A stretch of DNA of 13,317 nucleotides from NCBI GenBank assembly GCA_003646305.1, contig QNFJ01000038.1:1-13317 (forward strand), written 5' to 3'. Numbering within the stretch: the first letter of the stretch is position 1; each line of letters starts with the position of its first letter. Origin of the DNA: Gammaproteobacteria bacterium (GTDB lineage: Bacteria > Pseudomonadota > Gammaproteobacteria > Methylococcales > UBA2780). The position numbers were made by a program, and so were the translations under genes. The notes under the pieces are model-generated. The model had not been told where the DNA came from, searched no databases, and saw only the letters and a list, made by a program, of their open reading frames with translations. Positions 1 through 7,533 of this stretch are shown here, in pieces.

Positions 1-1335
1 CGTCAAAAGACTCTTTCCATCTCCCTCTAAGAGGCGTTGCCGGCGAAAAACTTCCCACTGCTCAGATTCGTCACTGATTAAAGTTTCGGGATAGTTACGC
101 GCCCGGTAACGAAACAGCATCTCGGGCAATCTTGCATCTTCAAAAATCGTTTCATATTGTGCAAGCTTTTCGGGCACCATTTTGCTAATCGAAACCATTT
201 TTGATCTATCCGAATTGCTAAAAAAACCACCGCTATAAAGCATCTTATCTGGATCTGAGATTTTCTCGAAAGGTGGACTCTCCATCACCTGCGCTATTTT
301 TTGTTCAAGCCCCGTGGATTTTTTGATTATCTGAAGATTTTCTCTGCAGCGGTCAACATCCAGCTCATACCTCTTCGCAATCTCTTTGGATAATGTCCCC
401 AGTGGCGCAATTGCAGGACATTTGTTCAAGTGTATGGTCTTCAGTGGAATTCGCTCAACGCCTTCTGGCAACTCTGCTGCTGGCGTAAATAGTCGCGCTT
501 TAATCTCATCGACTGAGAGTGATAGTAACTCACCCGGATCAACGCTTAAGTCATACGCAATCACACCATTTTTATTCACTGGATGCTGTGCCAATGGTGA
601 AACAATTGCCAGACAACCTTTATTTGCCGGATACATCCCGGAAACATGCAGAACCGGTTTTTTTTCTGCAACATTCAACAGCTTCCCCAACGAGTGCTTA
701 TCTCTATTTTGGTAAAGATAATGATACAGTTTGGGCTGCTTTTCTCGAATCAGTTTTGCCCACTCAATCGTCGCATAAACATCTGAGAGCGCATCATGCG
801 CTGATTGATGCTTAATATTATTTATGGCAGTTAGTTCTTCCAGCCGAAAACTGGGCTTGCCATCATCATGATTCGGCCAGTTGATGCCCTCCGGTCTCAA
901 TGCCCGCGCCATTCTAGTTAAATCAATAATATCCCAGCGAGAGTTCCCATTCTGCCATTCACGTGCATAGGGATCATGGAAATTCCGGTAGAGTGTATGG
1001 CGCGTTACCTCATCATCAAAACGAATACTGTTGTAACCAGCCACACAGGTTTTTGGGCGTGAAAACTCATCGTTGATTCTTGAGATAAATTCAGCTTCGC
1101 AAACACCTTTTTCAAGTGCTGTTTGTGGCGTAATACCTGTTATCAGACAGGCTTCTGCCTGCGGTAAATAGTCATTCGCTGGCTTGCAGTAAATAACCAG
1201 TGGTTCTTCGATAATGTTTAAGTCTTCGTCGGTACGGACTCCGGCGAATTGGGCGGGGCGATCTAAAGCAGGATCGATCCCAAAGGTCTCGTAGTCATGC
1301 CAGTATATTGTTGACGTTAACTTGTTATTGCTCAT
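1..1335 (-). CDS. sbcB: Exodeoxyribonuclease I (partial, C-terminus outside window)
   Basis: Exonuclease I degrades single-stranded DNA 3' to 5' and acts in recombination and mismatch repair. My reading of the minus strand gives an unbroken frame of 445 codons from the ATG at 1335 to the window edge. E. coli SbcB is 475 aa, so about 30 C-terminal residues should be missing. The DEDDh catalytic set is visible: HDYETFG with D14 and E16, then GYNSIRFDDE with D107, then SAHDALSD with H180 and D185. The conserved stretches LPQ..ACLITGITPQ and ALRPEGINWP also match. Further along, KPVLHVSGM and HLNKCPAIAPL match the SH3-like and C-terminal regions. No strong Shine-Dalgarno sequence precedes the ATG; the start is chosen by alignment to the family's N-terminus. 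It is divergent from a DUF3549 gene. Function is certain by family; the end lies outside the window. Confidence 0.97.
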   Translation of the reverse strand, partial: MSNNKLTSTIYWHDYETFGIDPALDRPAQFAGVRTDEDLNIIEEPLVIYCKPANDYLPQAEACLITGITPQTALEKGVCEAEFISRINDEFSRPKTCVAGYNSIRFDDEVTRHTLYRNFHDPYAREWQNGNSRWDIIDLTRMARALRPEGINWPNHDDGKPSFRLEELTAINNIKHQSAHDALSDVYATIEWAKLIREKQPKLYHYLYQNRDKHSLGKLLNVAEKKPVLHVSGMYPANKGCLAIVSPLAQHPVNKNGVIAYDLSVDPGELLSLSVDEIKARLFTPAAELPEGVERIPLKTIHLNKCPAIAPLGTLSKEIAKRYELDVDRCRENLQIIKKSTGLEQKIAQVMESPPFEKISDPDKMLYSGGFFSNSDRSKMVSISKMVPEKLAQYETIFEDARLPEMLFRYRARNYPETLISDESEQWEVFRRQRLLEGDGKSLLT

Positions 1336-1364
1336 TGGAAGGACTCAGCCTGTTAGTCAACGGG

Positions 1365-1370
1365 TATAAT
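1365..1370 (+). promoter_or_regulatory. Consensus -10 box upstream of the DUF3549 gene
   Basis: A perfect TATAAT lies 33 bp before the DUF3549 ATG, predicting a start near 1377 and a 5' leader of about 25 nt. No good -35 is seen at 16-18 bp upstream (GACTCA at 1342-1347 is poor), and there is no extended -10 TG. The promoter may depend on an activator or on the near-symmetric -10 shared with the sbcB promoter. Confidence 0.4.
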
Positions 1371-1394
1371 GTCCGACTCAAAGTAACTTGTCGA
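1366..1394 (-). promoter_or_regulatory. Predicted sigma70 promoter of sbcB
   Basis: On the minus strand TCGACA (1389-1394, 5 of 6 to TTGACA) is followed after exactly 17 bp by CATTAT (1366-1371, 4 of 6 to TATAAT). This would place the transcription start near 1359, about 24 nt before the sbcB ATG. The -10 overlaps the -10 of the opposite promoter. It is a prediction from consensus and spacing only. Confidence 0.45.
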
Positions 1395-1402
1395 GATGAC
1401 GA

Positions 1403-2452
1403 ATGGAAAAGCCTCCCCAAACACTAGCTGAATTTATTGAATTAACCGGCTCGAAAATGCGCATTTTTGATATGGGCCGGCGTGTTTGTGAAATTTCTGA
1501 TTACAACTTTTCGACCTTCGAAAATGCTCAAACCCCGTATCCCTATCCATTTCAGCAGCAAGCGCTGTTTGGTATTGTGCTTTGGAATGAGGCGCATAAA
1601 AATGAACAGTCCGTCTGGTTTCTCAAATTCCCCCTGGATGAGATGGGCCTGCTGATTCAAGTCGCCCGAGACGATTTCCTCAATCGACTACTTGAGAAGG
1701 CAATCCTGGATCAGGATGCTTCCGAACAAAACGAGAAAATTAATGCGGCATTAAAAGATAATCCTTATAGCTTTACCCCGAGCCCTGACCGAATGGCGGT
1801 TTTTCATGCAAAAGTGGCGCACGCACTGAATGCCCCTGTGTCCCAATATCACAGTCACGCATATCAATATTTCAAGGGGGAAAATGGTCTTGATCAATGG
1901 AAGTTTGTCGGTCTTCAGGGAATTGCCGACATTACAGCTCGCCTGAGTGAAGATGATAATGAAGAAATGCTCTCTCAAGCTGTTTTGGAGCTGCCTCCCG
2001 AACCTTTCGCCATTCTCTGTTCCTGCCTTGAAAATGAAGTTATTGGCAGCCCCCTTACAAAGGCAGTTATCCAAAAAATTGAGCGCTTCATGCAAGGAGC
2101 TTCTATCGAAGTTGGGCAAATTGCCATGGCCATGCGGGCAATCTCCTGCTCATCCGACAGAGATAGTCAGAGAAAGATTTACCATTCAATACTTGATAGC
2201 CCAATTGGTTTGGAGCCAGAATTACTCGCTTCTATCTCGGGAAAAGCCTGGGAGGCACTAGAAGACCCTGACTTGTTGAGCAAATATCTGGAAAAACTAG
2301 CTCAATCTGGACCCGGCTGCTTTAACCCTCTTTTAGCCGATCTACTCTATATACCGAGTATGCACCTTCTGGTTATGCAGGCCCTCAGAAGTCCTGATTG
2401 CTCTGAGCAGCTCATTAGCGCTATTGGTGAGATGTTTGGAAAGAAACTCTAA
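1403..2452 (+). CDS. DUF3549 family protein, function unknown
   Basis: This 349-aa protein matches, from memory, the gammaproteobacterial DUF3549 family, which has no assigned function. The N-terminal part carries the family's recognisable stretches: MRIFDMGRRV (residues 19-28), PYPYPFQQQALF (45-56) and VWFLKFPLDEMGLL (71-84). Most of the rest (about 170-349) is Leu/Glu/Ala-rich and probably helical, possibly HEAT-like. There is no signal peptide or membrane segment, so it is likely cytoplasmic. The ATG at 1403 is preceded by a weak GAG at 1393-1395; an ATG at 1396 is in another frame. It is divergent from sbcB, sharing a promoter region, and convergent with the nqr operon. A hairpin begins 5 nt after its stop. 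Family assignment is fairly sure; any role in DNA repair would be only an inference from its neighbour. Confidence 0.88.
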   Translation: MEKPPQTLAEFIELTGSKMRIFDMGRRVCEISDYNFSTFENAQTPYPYPFQQQALFGIVLWNEAHKNEQSVWFLKFPLDEMGLLIQVARDDFLNRLLEKAILDQDASEQNEKINAALKDNPYSFTPSPDRMAVFHAKVAHALNAPVSQYHSHAYQYFKGENGLDQWKFVGLQGIADITARLSEDDNEEMLSQAVLELPPEPFAILCSCLENEVIGSPLTKAVIQKIERFMQGASIEVGQIAMAMRAISCSSDRDSQRKIYHSILDSPIGLEPELLASISGKAWEALEDPDLLSKYLEKLAQSGPGCFNPLLADLLYIPSMHLLVMQALRSPDCSEQLISAIGEMFGKKL

Positions 2453-2457
2453 TATAG

Positions 2458-2494
2458 AACAAAGGCACTTTTCAGAAAGAAAAGTGCCTTTGTT
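2458..2494. terminator. Bidirectional hairpin terminator between convergent genes
   Basis: A perfect 16-bp inverted repeat, AACAAAGGCACTTTTC (2458-2473) and its complement (2479-2494), has a 5-nt loop. It begins 5 nt after the DUF3549 stop and 43 nt beyond the last gene of the nqr operon on the other strand. The stem ends in CCTTTGTT on the plus strand and also on the minus strand. T-tracts beyond it are short and interrupted, so it probably works for both strands with moderate strength. Confidence 0.8.
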
Positions 2495-2536
2495 AATAAG
2501 CTATTTGCAGCGACTCAAAAAGTCTCTACATGACAA

Positions 2537-2935
2537 CTACCAGAGTTTTTCAAGTGCCTTTAAGACATCACGACGACTGATCTGACCAATCAATTTATCA
2601 TCAGATACAACAGGGTAGCGTCTAAATGAACTTTTAATAAACATTTCTGCAACTTCCACAATACCTGTGGAGGCATCTATCGTAACAACATCTTTCATCA
2701 TAAAATCGCTAACCGTACCACCCATCTCTTCGTGATAAGCCGCGTTAAGGACAACCTTTAAACAGTCTTTTTCAGAAAGCATCCCTATCATGTTGCCTCG
2801 CTCATCTACAACCGGAGCACCGGAAATTCTGTAATCCAGAAATTTCTGAACTGCTTCCATCACACCCATCCCAGGTGTAAGCGTGACAAGCCCTGTCGCC
2901 ATATAATCTTTTACTGTAACTGACTTTAATGTCAT
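2537..2935 (-). CDS. Two-CBS-domain protein at the end of the nqr operon
   Basis: This 132-aa protein consists of two tandem CBS domains and little else. CBS1 runs from about VKDYMATGLVTLTPG through ISGAPVVDERGNMIGMLSE; CBS2 runs from about VSDFMMKDVVTI through FRRYPVVSDDKLIGQISRRD. CBS pairs (Bateman modules) commonly bind adenosine nucleotides such as AMP, ATP or NAD. No enzyme or transporter domain is attached, so this looks like a stand-alone sensor or regulator. I chose the ATG at 2935 because GGAGG at 2945-2949 stands 9 nt before it. That same GGAGG abuts the in-frame ATG at 2944, which would add three residues. It follows nqrM by about 20 nt and ends before a terminator, so it is probably cotranscribed. 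Its target is unknown. Confidence 0.9.
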   Translation of the reverse strand: MTLKSVTVKDYMATGLVTLTPGMGVMEAVQKFLDYRISGAPVVDERGNMIGMLSEKDCLKVVLNAAYHEEMGGTVSDFMMKDVVTIDASTGIVEVAEMFIKSSFRRYPVVSDDKLIGQISRRDVLKALEKLW

Positions 2936-2944
2936 TTTCCCCAT

Positions 2945-2949
2945 CCTCC
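2945..2949 (-). promoter_or_regulatory. Shine-Dalgarno site that decides the CBS gene start
   Basis: The minus strand reads GGAGG directly against an ATG (2944) and 9 nt before a second in-frame ATG (2935). Ribosomes need several bases of spacing, so the second ATG is favoured. Confidence 0.7.
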
Positions 2950-2956
2950 ACTAAGG

Positions 2957-3151
2957 TTAAATATTACTACTATTTTCCAGAGCCTCTGCTTCTGCTCTTT
3001 TTCTTTTGTCACATTTCTTTGTACATACACAGGCTCCACCACCTGCACCTCCGCAGGAGCCCTGAATCGCTTTTCTGCCAAATATCACACCAACGGCCAT
3101 TGCGATAATGACTGTTCCAAATACCAAAAAACTAATCAGAAATTCTTTCAT
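2957..3151 (-). CDS. nqrM: Na+-NQR maturation protein NqrM
   Basis: This 64-aa membrane protein (DUF539 family) is required to mature Na+-NQR, probably by delivering iron to the centre formed by NqrD and NqrE. It has one N-terminal transmembrane helix (about FLISFLVFGTVIIAMAVGVIF). A short Cys-rich part follows: SCGGAGGGACVCTKKC, four cysteines at about 33, 41, 43 and 47. A basic tail (KRKR) ends the protein. I chose the ATG at 3151, preceded by GGTGAG 5 nt upstream; a GTG codon immediately before it is the alternative. Its start overlaps the apbE end by 20 nt, so translation is probably coupled. The cysteine pattern and the position after nqrF-apbE make the assignment firm. Confidence 0.95.
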   Translation of the reverse strand: MKEFLISFLVFGTVIIAMAVGVIFGRKAIQGSCGGAGGGACVCTKKCDKRKRAEAEALENSSNI

Positions 3152-4217
3152 CACTACTCACCTTTTCTCTCTTAATCGAGGCAAAAGCCAAACTCCGCAC
3201 CTCTTCGAACCCTTCATCCCGTTTGACCAGAAATAGTACTTTTAGTTTTAAACGATCCGCAAGTTCGATTCCATTCTCAGCACCCAAAACCATAAAGGCC
3301 GTCGCCATTGCGTCCGAGTAAGCAGCACTTGAGGTTATCACAGAGACAGAAGCAACGCGATTTGTAATTGGGCGCCCAGAAACTGGGTTTATCGTATGCG
3401 AATAGCGCCTACCTTCTGACTCAAAATAGTTCCTGTAATCTCCGGACGTCGCAATAGCCTGGCCTGTTAGCTCAACCACCTGATGAACAGCCCTTTGGTC
3501 AATCGCAGGCTTCTCAATCGCCAGGCGCCACAACTTATTATCTTTATTTCGCCCTTTTACCCGTATTTCACCACCAACCTCAACTAAATAGTCTGTTACC
3601 CCATTTTCTTCCAAGTACTCAGCGAGTTTGTCTACCGCGAAACCTTTAGCTATGCCTGATAAATCGACATAAAGCGTTGGCTCAATTTTTTTAATTCGAG
3701 ACGCATTGTCATCCAGAATCAGCTTTTTATAGCCAACACGATCCATCAATGAATTGATTCGATCCTCATCAGGCTCTTCCAGAATCTTTTTGTCCGGACC
3801 GAATCCCCACAAATTCACAATCGGGCCAACCGTTACATCAAAAGCCCCTTTACTCTGCCTACTCACTTTGTTCGCCAGCTGGAGCACACGCATCAGCTCA
3901 CGACTAACGACTATCCAGTCTGTAGTTTTATTTTGGTTAATTCTGGAAAGCTCCGAATCAGCCAAATAAGTCGACATACTGCTATTTATCTCATTGAGCA
4001 GTTCATTAACACCCTGCTTCAAGTCGCCTGTTTTTGCCCCAGCATTAATCACCTTAACGCTGTAGCTTGTCCCCATCGTCAGACCCTGAAGCAGCGCCTC
4101 TGTACGTTCCTCATTCTTTGAGCAGCTTACCGCTATAAAACTAAAAACGCATAGCAGGAGAACTGCTATGCGTTTAGTTACAACTTGTGTAGATAGAAAA
4201 CTATCCGCCAAAATCAT
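3132..4217 (-). CDS. apbE: FAD:protein FMN transferase (lipoprotein) for NqrB/NqrC
   Basis: ApbE (flavin transferase) transfers FMN from FAD to a threonine of target proteins; in this operon the targets are NqrB and NqrC. From the ATG at 4217 it is 361 aa. KRIAVLLLCVFSFIAVSC is a lipoprotein signal peptide with the lipid-accepting Cys at 32, placing the enzyme outside the inner membrane. Family motifs follow in order: QGLTMGTSYSV (44-53), FDVTVGPIVNLWGFGP (126-141), YVDLSGIAKGFAVD (183-196), SHTINPVSGRP (273-283) and DAMATA (302-307). The start is uncertain. ATG 4217 overlaps nqrF by 17 nt and has no clear Shine-Dalgarno sequence. An in-frame GTG at 4244 has a GGAAGA 5 nt upstream and would add nine residues. 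An intrinsic-terminator-like hairpin lies within the signal-peptide codons (15-25). The 3' end overlaps nqrM by 20 nt. Confidence 0.95.
   Translation of the reverse strand: MILADSFLSTQVVTKRIAVLLLCVFSFIAVSCSKNEERTEALLQGLTMGTSYSVKVINAGAKTGDLKQGVNELLNEINSSMSTYLADSELSRINQNKTTDWIVVSRELMRVLQLANKVSRQSKGAFDVTVGPIVNLWGFGPDKKILEEPDEDRINSLMDRVGYKKLILDDNASRIKKIEPTLYVDLSGIAKGFAVDKLAEYLEENGVTDYLVEVGGEIRVKGRNKDNKLWRLAIEKPAIDQRAVHQVVELTGQAIATSGDYRNYFESEGRRYSHTINPVSGRPITNRVASVSVITSSAAYSDAMATAFMVLGAENGIELADRLKLKVLFLVKRDEGFEEVRSLAFASIKREKVSSDERISD
4130..4175 (-). terminator. Intrinsic terminator or attenuator inside the apbE start region
   Basis: On the minus strand AAACGCATAGCAG and its exact complement CTGCTATGCGTTT form a 13-bp stem with loop TTCTC (4145-4175). 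This is followed by a T-rich run, TTAGTTTTATAG, giving TTTTTAGTTTT from the end of the stem. It starts 26 nt after the nqrF stop codon, where an operon terminator would normally be, yet the stem is exactly codons 15-25 of apbE. Active apbE translation would prevent folding. Whether it terminates in vivo is inference. Confidence 0.6.
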
Positions 4218-5424
4218 CCAGGAAGATATTTTCGCTTTCAACACCGAGGTCTTCCAACATTTTGATGACCGCTGAGTTCATCATTGGAGGTCCACACATG
4301 TAAAATTCACAATCTTCTGGTGATGGATGCTTTTCCAGGTATTCATGTAGTAATACTTCATGAATAAAACCCGTATAACCTTCCCAGTTATCTTCTGGCA
4401 TCGGATCCGATAGCGCACAGTGCCACTGGAAGTTTTCATTCTCCGCAGCCAACTTGTCGAACTCTTCAGCGTAAAACATTTCACGCTTACTTCTGGCTCC
4501 ATACCAGAAAGACATTTTACGTGTACTCTTCAAACGACCCAACTGGTCGAAGATGTGCGAACGCATAGGCGCCATACCTGCACCACCACCGATAAAGACC
4601 ATTTCATTACCAGTCTCTTTCGCAAAGAACTCACCATATGGCCCCGAAATCGTCACTTTATCACCCGGTTTCAGGTTAAAGATGAACGATGACATTTGAC
4701 CAGGTGGAATGTCTTCTGGCGCACGTGGAGGTGGAGAAGCAATACGCACGTTCAGCATAATAATGCCTTTTTCGAGCGGATAGTTCGCCATTGAGTAGGC
4801 TCTTTCAACTGGCTCTTTGACAATTGACTCGTAACGCCACAAGTTAAACTGATCCCAGTCACCGTGGTACTCCTTTTCAATATCAAAATCAGAGTATTTA
4901 ACATGGTGTGGCGGCGCCTCAATCTGGATATACCCTCCCGCACGAAAATCAACACTTTCGCCTTCGGGCAGTTCCAACACTAACTCTTTAATAAAAGTTG
5001 CCTTGTTATAGTTAGAGCGAACGGTACATTCCCACTTTTGAACACCGAAAACACTCTCTTCAACTTCGATCTTCATATCCTGCTTGACACCGACCTGGCA
5101 CGCCAAACGCTCACCTTCTACCGCCTCACGCTTGGTGATATGAGATCTTTCTGTTGGCAAAATATCTCCGCCACCCTCAAAGACTTTCACTTTGCACTGA
5201 CCACAAGTTCCACCGCCACCACAGGCTGACGCAACAAAAAGCTGATTGTCACTCAAAGCATTCAGCAGCTTAGAGCCCACTGGAGTATGAATAACTTTTT
5301 CACCATTGATGGTAATGGCTACATTTCCAGATGGAACCAGTTTCGATTTGGCACCCAAGATAATAAAAACCAGCGCGATAATAATGCCGGTAAAAAAGGC
5401 AACGCCTAAGGTAATTTCTAACAT
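4201..5424 (-). CDS. nqrF: Na+-NQR subunit F (NADH-oxidising, 2Fe-2S and FAD)
   Basis: NqrF is the electron entry of the sodium pump: it takes a hydride from NADH to FAD and passes electrons to a 2Fe-2S cluster. The 407-aa protein begins with a membrane anchor (about residues 4-24). A ferredoxin domain follows, with cluster cysteines C68, C74, C77 and C109 (ACGGGGTCGQC and RLACQVG). The reductase domain shows the FAD motif RAYSMANYP (R208 to S211), GPYGEFF, the NADH-site GGGAGMAPMRS and CGPPMMNSAV near the C-terminus. Length and all cofactor ligands are normal. An AAGGTG Shine-Dalgarno lies 6 nt before the ATG, and nqrE ends 9 nt upstream. The 3' end overlaps the apbE start. Confidence 0.99.
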   Translation of the reverse strand: MLEITLGVAFFTGIIIALVFIILGAKSKLVPSGNVAITINGEKVIHTPVGSKLLNALSDNQLFVASACGGGGTCGQCKVKVFEGGGDILPTERSHITKREAVEGERLACQVGVKQDMKIEVEESVFGVQKWECTVRSNYNKATFIKELVLELPEGESVDFRAGGYIQIEAPPHHVKYSDFDIEKEYHGDWDQFNLWRYESIVKEPVERAYSMANYPLEKGIIMLNVRIASPPPRAPEDIPPGQMSSFIFNLKPGDKVTISGPYGEFFAKETGNEMVFIGGGAGMAPMRSHIFDQLGRLKSTRKMSFWYGARSKREMFYAEEFDKLAAENENFQWHCALSDPMPEDNWEGYTGFIHEVLLHEYLEKHPSPEDCEFYMCGPPMMNSAVIKMLEDLGVESENIFLDDFGG

Positions 5425-5433
5425 GCAGACACC

Positions 5434-6042
5434 TTATAATTGAATTCCAGAAAAGCCCATAAAGGCCATAGCCATCAAACCGGCAGTAATGAACGTGATT
5501 CCCAAGCCTTCAAGCCCATCCGGAACATCGCTATATTTAAGTTTTTCGCGCACACCCGCCATTAGCGTAATCGCAAGTGCCCAGCCAAACCCACTACCTA
5601 CGCCATAAGTGACACTTTCAGCAAGATCGTAGTCACGCTCAACCATAAACAGGCTTCCACCCATGATTGCGCAGTTAACTGTAATCAACGGCAGGAAGAT
5701 CCCAAGTGCGTCGTACAGAGCAGGGAAATACTTGTCCAGGGTCATCTCGAGGATCTGCACCATCGCCGCAATCACACCGATATAACTGATCAAACCAAGA
5801 AAACTTAAGTCAACTTCTGGATATCCTGCCCAGGTAAGAGCACCTGCTTTCAGCAAATAGGTATAGATTAAGTTATTTGCAGGAACAGTAAGAAGCTGCA
5901 CAACCATCACGGATATTCCCAGACCAAGCGCTGTCTCAACTTTCTTGGAAACCGCCAGAAAGGTACACATTCCCAAAAAGAAGGAAAGCGCCAAGTTTTC
6001 AATGAAGACCGCCTTAACAAACAGACTGATATAATGTTCCAT
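5434..6042 (-). CDS. nqrE: Na+-NQR subunit E
   Basis: NqrE is one of two related integral-membrane subunits that lie side by side in opposite orientation and carry an iron centre between them. The 202-aa protein is hydrophobic, with about six transmembrane segments. The two conserved cysteines of the family are visible: C26 in GMCTF and C124 in VNCAIMGGS. With the matching pair in NqrD they hold the iron-sulfur centre in the membrane. Its ATG overlaps the nqrD stop by one base (TAATG), which suggests translational coupling to keep the two subunits equal. It ends in GFSGIQL with no extension. Confidence 0.99.
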   Translation of the reverse strand: MEHYISLFVKAVFIENLALSFFLGMCTFLAVSKKVETALGLGISVMVVQLLTVPANNLIYTYLLKAGALTWAGYPEVDLSFLGLISYIGVIAAMVQILEMTLDKYFPALYDALGIFLPLITVNCAIMGGSLFMVERDYDLAESVTYGVGSGFGWALAITLMAGVREKLKYSDVPDGLEGLGITFITAGLMAMAFMGFSGIQL

Positions 6043-6701
6043 TAGTGGACCTCAGATTCCTGTAAACGTTTAATTTTGAAGTCACGCGCTTCAACCTGAT
6101 CTCTTTTCCAGGTACGAACACCCCAAATAAGTAAGCCGATAATAAAGAAGGCACTTGGAGGCAGTAGTAACATGCCATTTGGTACATACCAGCCGCCATC
6201 ATTCACTTTTTCCAGAATCTGGATGCCGAGCAGTGAACCAGAACCAAATAGCTCTCTGATTACACCAACGGCAATTAGAATGATGCTGTAGCCAAGACCA
6301 TTACCGATACCATCCATGAAGCTGGCTCCCGGCGGGTTCTTCATTGCAAAGGCTTCTGCACGCCCCATGACGATACAGTTTGTAATGATCAAACCGACAA
6401 AAACGGACAATTGCTTACTAACATCGTATGCAAACGCCTTTAACAGCTGATCAACGACGATTACCAATGAAGCGATAATAGTCATTTGCACGATAATACG
6501 GATGCTTCCCGGAATGTGATTCCGAATCATGCTGATCCCGACATTAGAGAAAGCGGTTACTGCTGTCAGCGCCAGACACATAATCAGTGCTGTTGCCAAA
6601 TTAGAGGTAACAGCAAGCGCCGAACATATCCCAAGAACCTGTAGCGTAATGGGGTTATTGTCGACTAATGGGTCAACAAGTGCTTTTGTATTGTCACTCA
6701 T
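6042..6701 (-). CDS. nqrD: Na+-NQR subunit D
   Basis: NqrD is the partner of NqrE in the membrane core of the Na+ pump and shares its fold in inverted topology. The 219-aa protein has about six hydrophobic segments. The paired cysteines are C26 (LGICSALAVT) and C109 (ITNCIVMGRAEAFA), equivalent to the iron ligands in Vibrio NqrD. A GAGGAG Shine-Dalgarno sequence lies about 8 nt before the ATG. It starts 4 nt after nqrC ends and overlaps nqrE by one base. The charged C-terminal tail (KRDQVEARDFKIKRLQ) is presumably cytoplasmic. Confidence 0.99.
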   Translation of the reverse strand: MSDNTKALVDPLVDNNPITLQVLGICSALAVTSNLATALIMCLALTAVTAFSNVGISMIRNHIPGSIRIIVQMTIIASLVIVVDQLLKAFAYDVSKQLSVFVGLIITNCIVMGRAEAFAMKNPPGASFMDGIGNGLGYSIILIAVGVIRELFGSGSLLGIQILEKVNDGGWYVPNGMLLLPPSAFFIIGLLIWGVRTWKRDQVEARDFKIKRLQESEVH

Positions 6702-6705
6702 TTAA

Positions 6706-7533
6706 TCAACTCCTCTCTTTTTTGATTTTTTCAAGATATGGGGCAAAACCTTCCCTGCCCAACCAGTACTGAATCAGGTTTGTAACACCAACACTTGTCA
6801 GTGTCGCTCCAGCCAGACCATCAACCTTATACTCGGCATTTGCTGTCGCATCTGTTACAGAACCTTTGACGAGCGCCAGTATTGCCTCACCCTCGGTGTT
6901 GTAGACTTTTTTACCTTTCCACAAATTGCGCCACTTGGGGTTGACAACCTCTCCACCCAAACCGGGTGTTTCACCCTGATCGTAGAAGTTGATACCCGCA
7001 ACCGTTGTTGCATCGCTTTCCAGGGCAAGAAAACCATACATCGTCGACCATAGACCATAACCATGCACAGGAAGAATGATCAGTTTCAATTCATCGTTTT
7101 CTTTAACTAGATAAACAGGCGCTTTTGTCGCTTTGCGCCTGATTCCAGCTTTATCCAGGTCAGCTGGAATTGCGACACTTTCAGCCGGATCTTTCGAGGC
7201 TTTACGTTGATCAAAACTCTCAGGATTTTCTATATCAACGTACTCACCACTACTCAACTCGATGATTTTTGTCTCAATCTTCTGGTCGAAAACAACCTCA
7301 ATTGAAGTACCTTCGTCATATAGCTCTGCCACCTGAAGAATGTTTTTCTTCATATCGAGTTCTTTATTTTTAAGCTGTAACGGTCTTAATCCAACCGCCG
7401 CAGCTGAGACAAGAATCGAACAGAACAGACACAACCCCACCGCTACAATAATTGTCTTGGCAAAGCTGTCATTTGACATTGCTAGCAGTCCACCACCTTT
7501 GGCTTCTTGCCCATTTTCGTTAACTTCAGACAT
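6706..7533 (-). CDS. nqrC: Na+-NQR subunit C (covalent FMN)
   Basis: NqrC carries FMN covalently bound to threonine and relays electrons on the periplasmic side. The 275-aa protein has one N-terminal transmembrane helix (about residues 26-50) and a large FMN-binding domain. The flavinylation motif DGLAGATLTS is present, with the acceptor threonine at residue 244; the family usually has SGATLTS, so the Ser-to-Ala change before the GAT is a mild variant. GETPGLGGEV (about 182-191) is also typical. ApbE, encoded in the same operon, would attach the FMN. A strong AGGAGG lies 10 nt upstream of the ATG. The gene overlaps the nqrB end by 8 nt. Confidence 0.99.
   Translation of the reverse strand: MSEVNENGQEAKGGGLLAMSNDSFAKTIIVAVGLCLFCSILVSAAAVGLRPLQLKNKELDMKKNILQVAELYDEGTSIEVVFDQKIETKIIELSSGEYVDIENPESFDQRKASKDPAESVAIPADLDKAGIRRKATKAPVYLVKENDELKLIILPVHGYGLWSTMYGFLALESDATTVAGINFYDQGETPGLGGEVVNPKWRNLWKGKKVYNTEGEAILALVKGSVTDATANAEYKVDGLAGATLTSVGVTNLIQYWLGREGFAPYLEKIKKERS

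Noticed and set aside
386..815. Plus-strand open frames of about 100 codons
   Set aside because: They lie opposite the clear sbcB frame, resemble no family, and have no ribosome sites; they are shadows.
1751..2119. Minus-strand 122-codon frame
   Set aside because: It is antisense to the DUF3549 gene with no family features or ribosome site.
4217..4244. GTG at 4244 as the apbE start
   Set aside because: It has a passable GGAAGA upstream, but it lengthens the nqrF overlap to 44 nt and moves the signal peptide further from the N-terminus. I kept the ATG at 4217 with low certainty.
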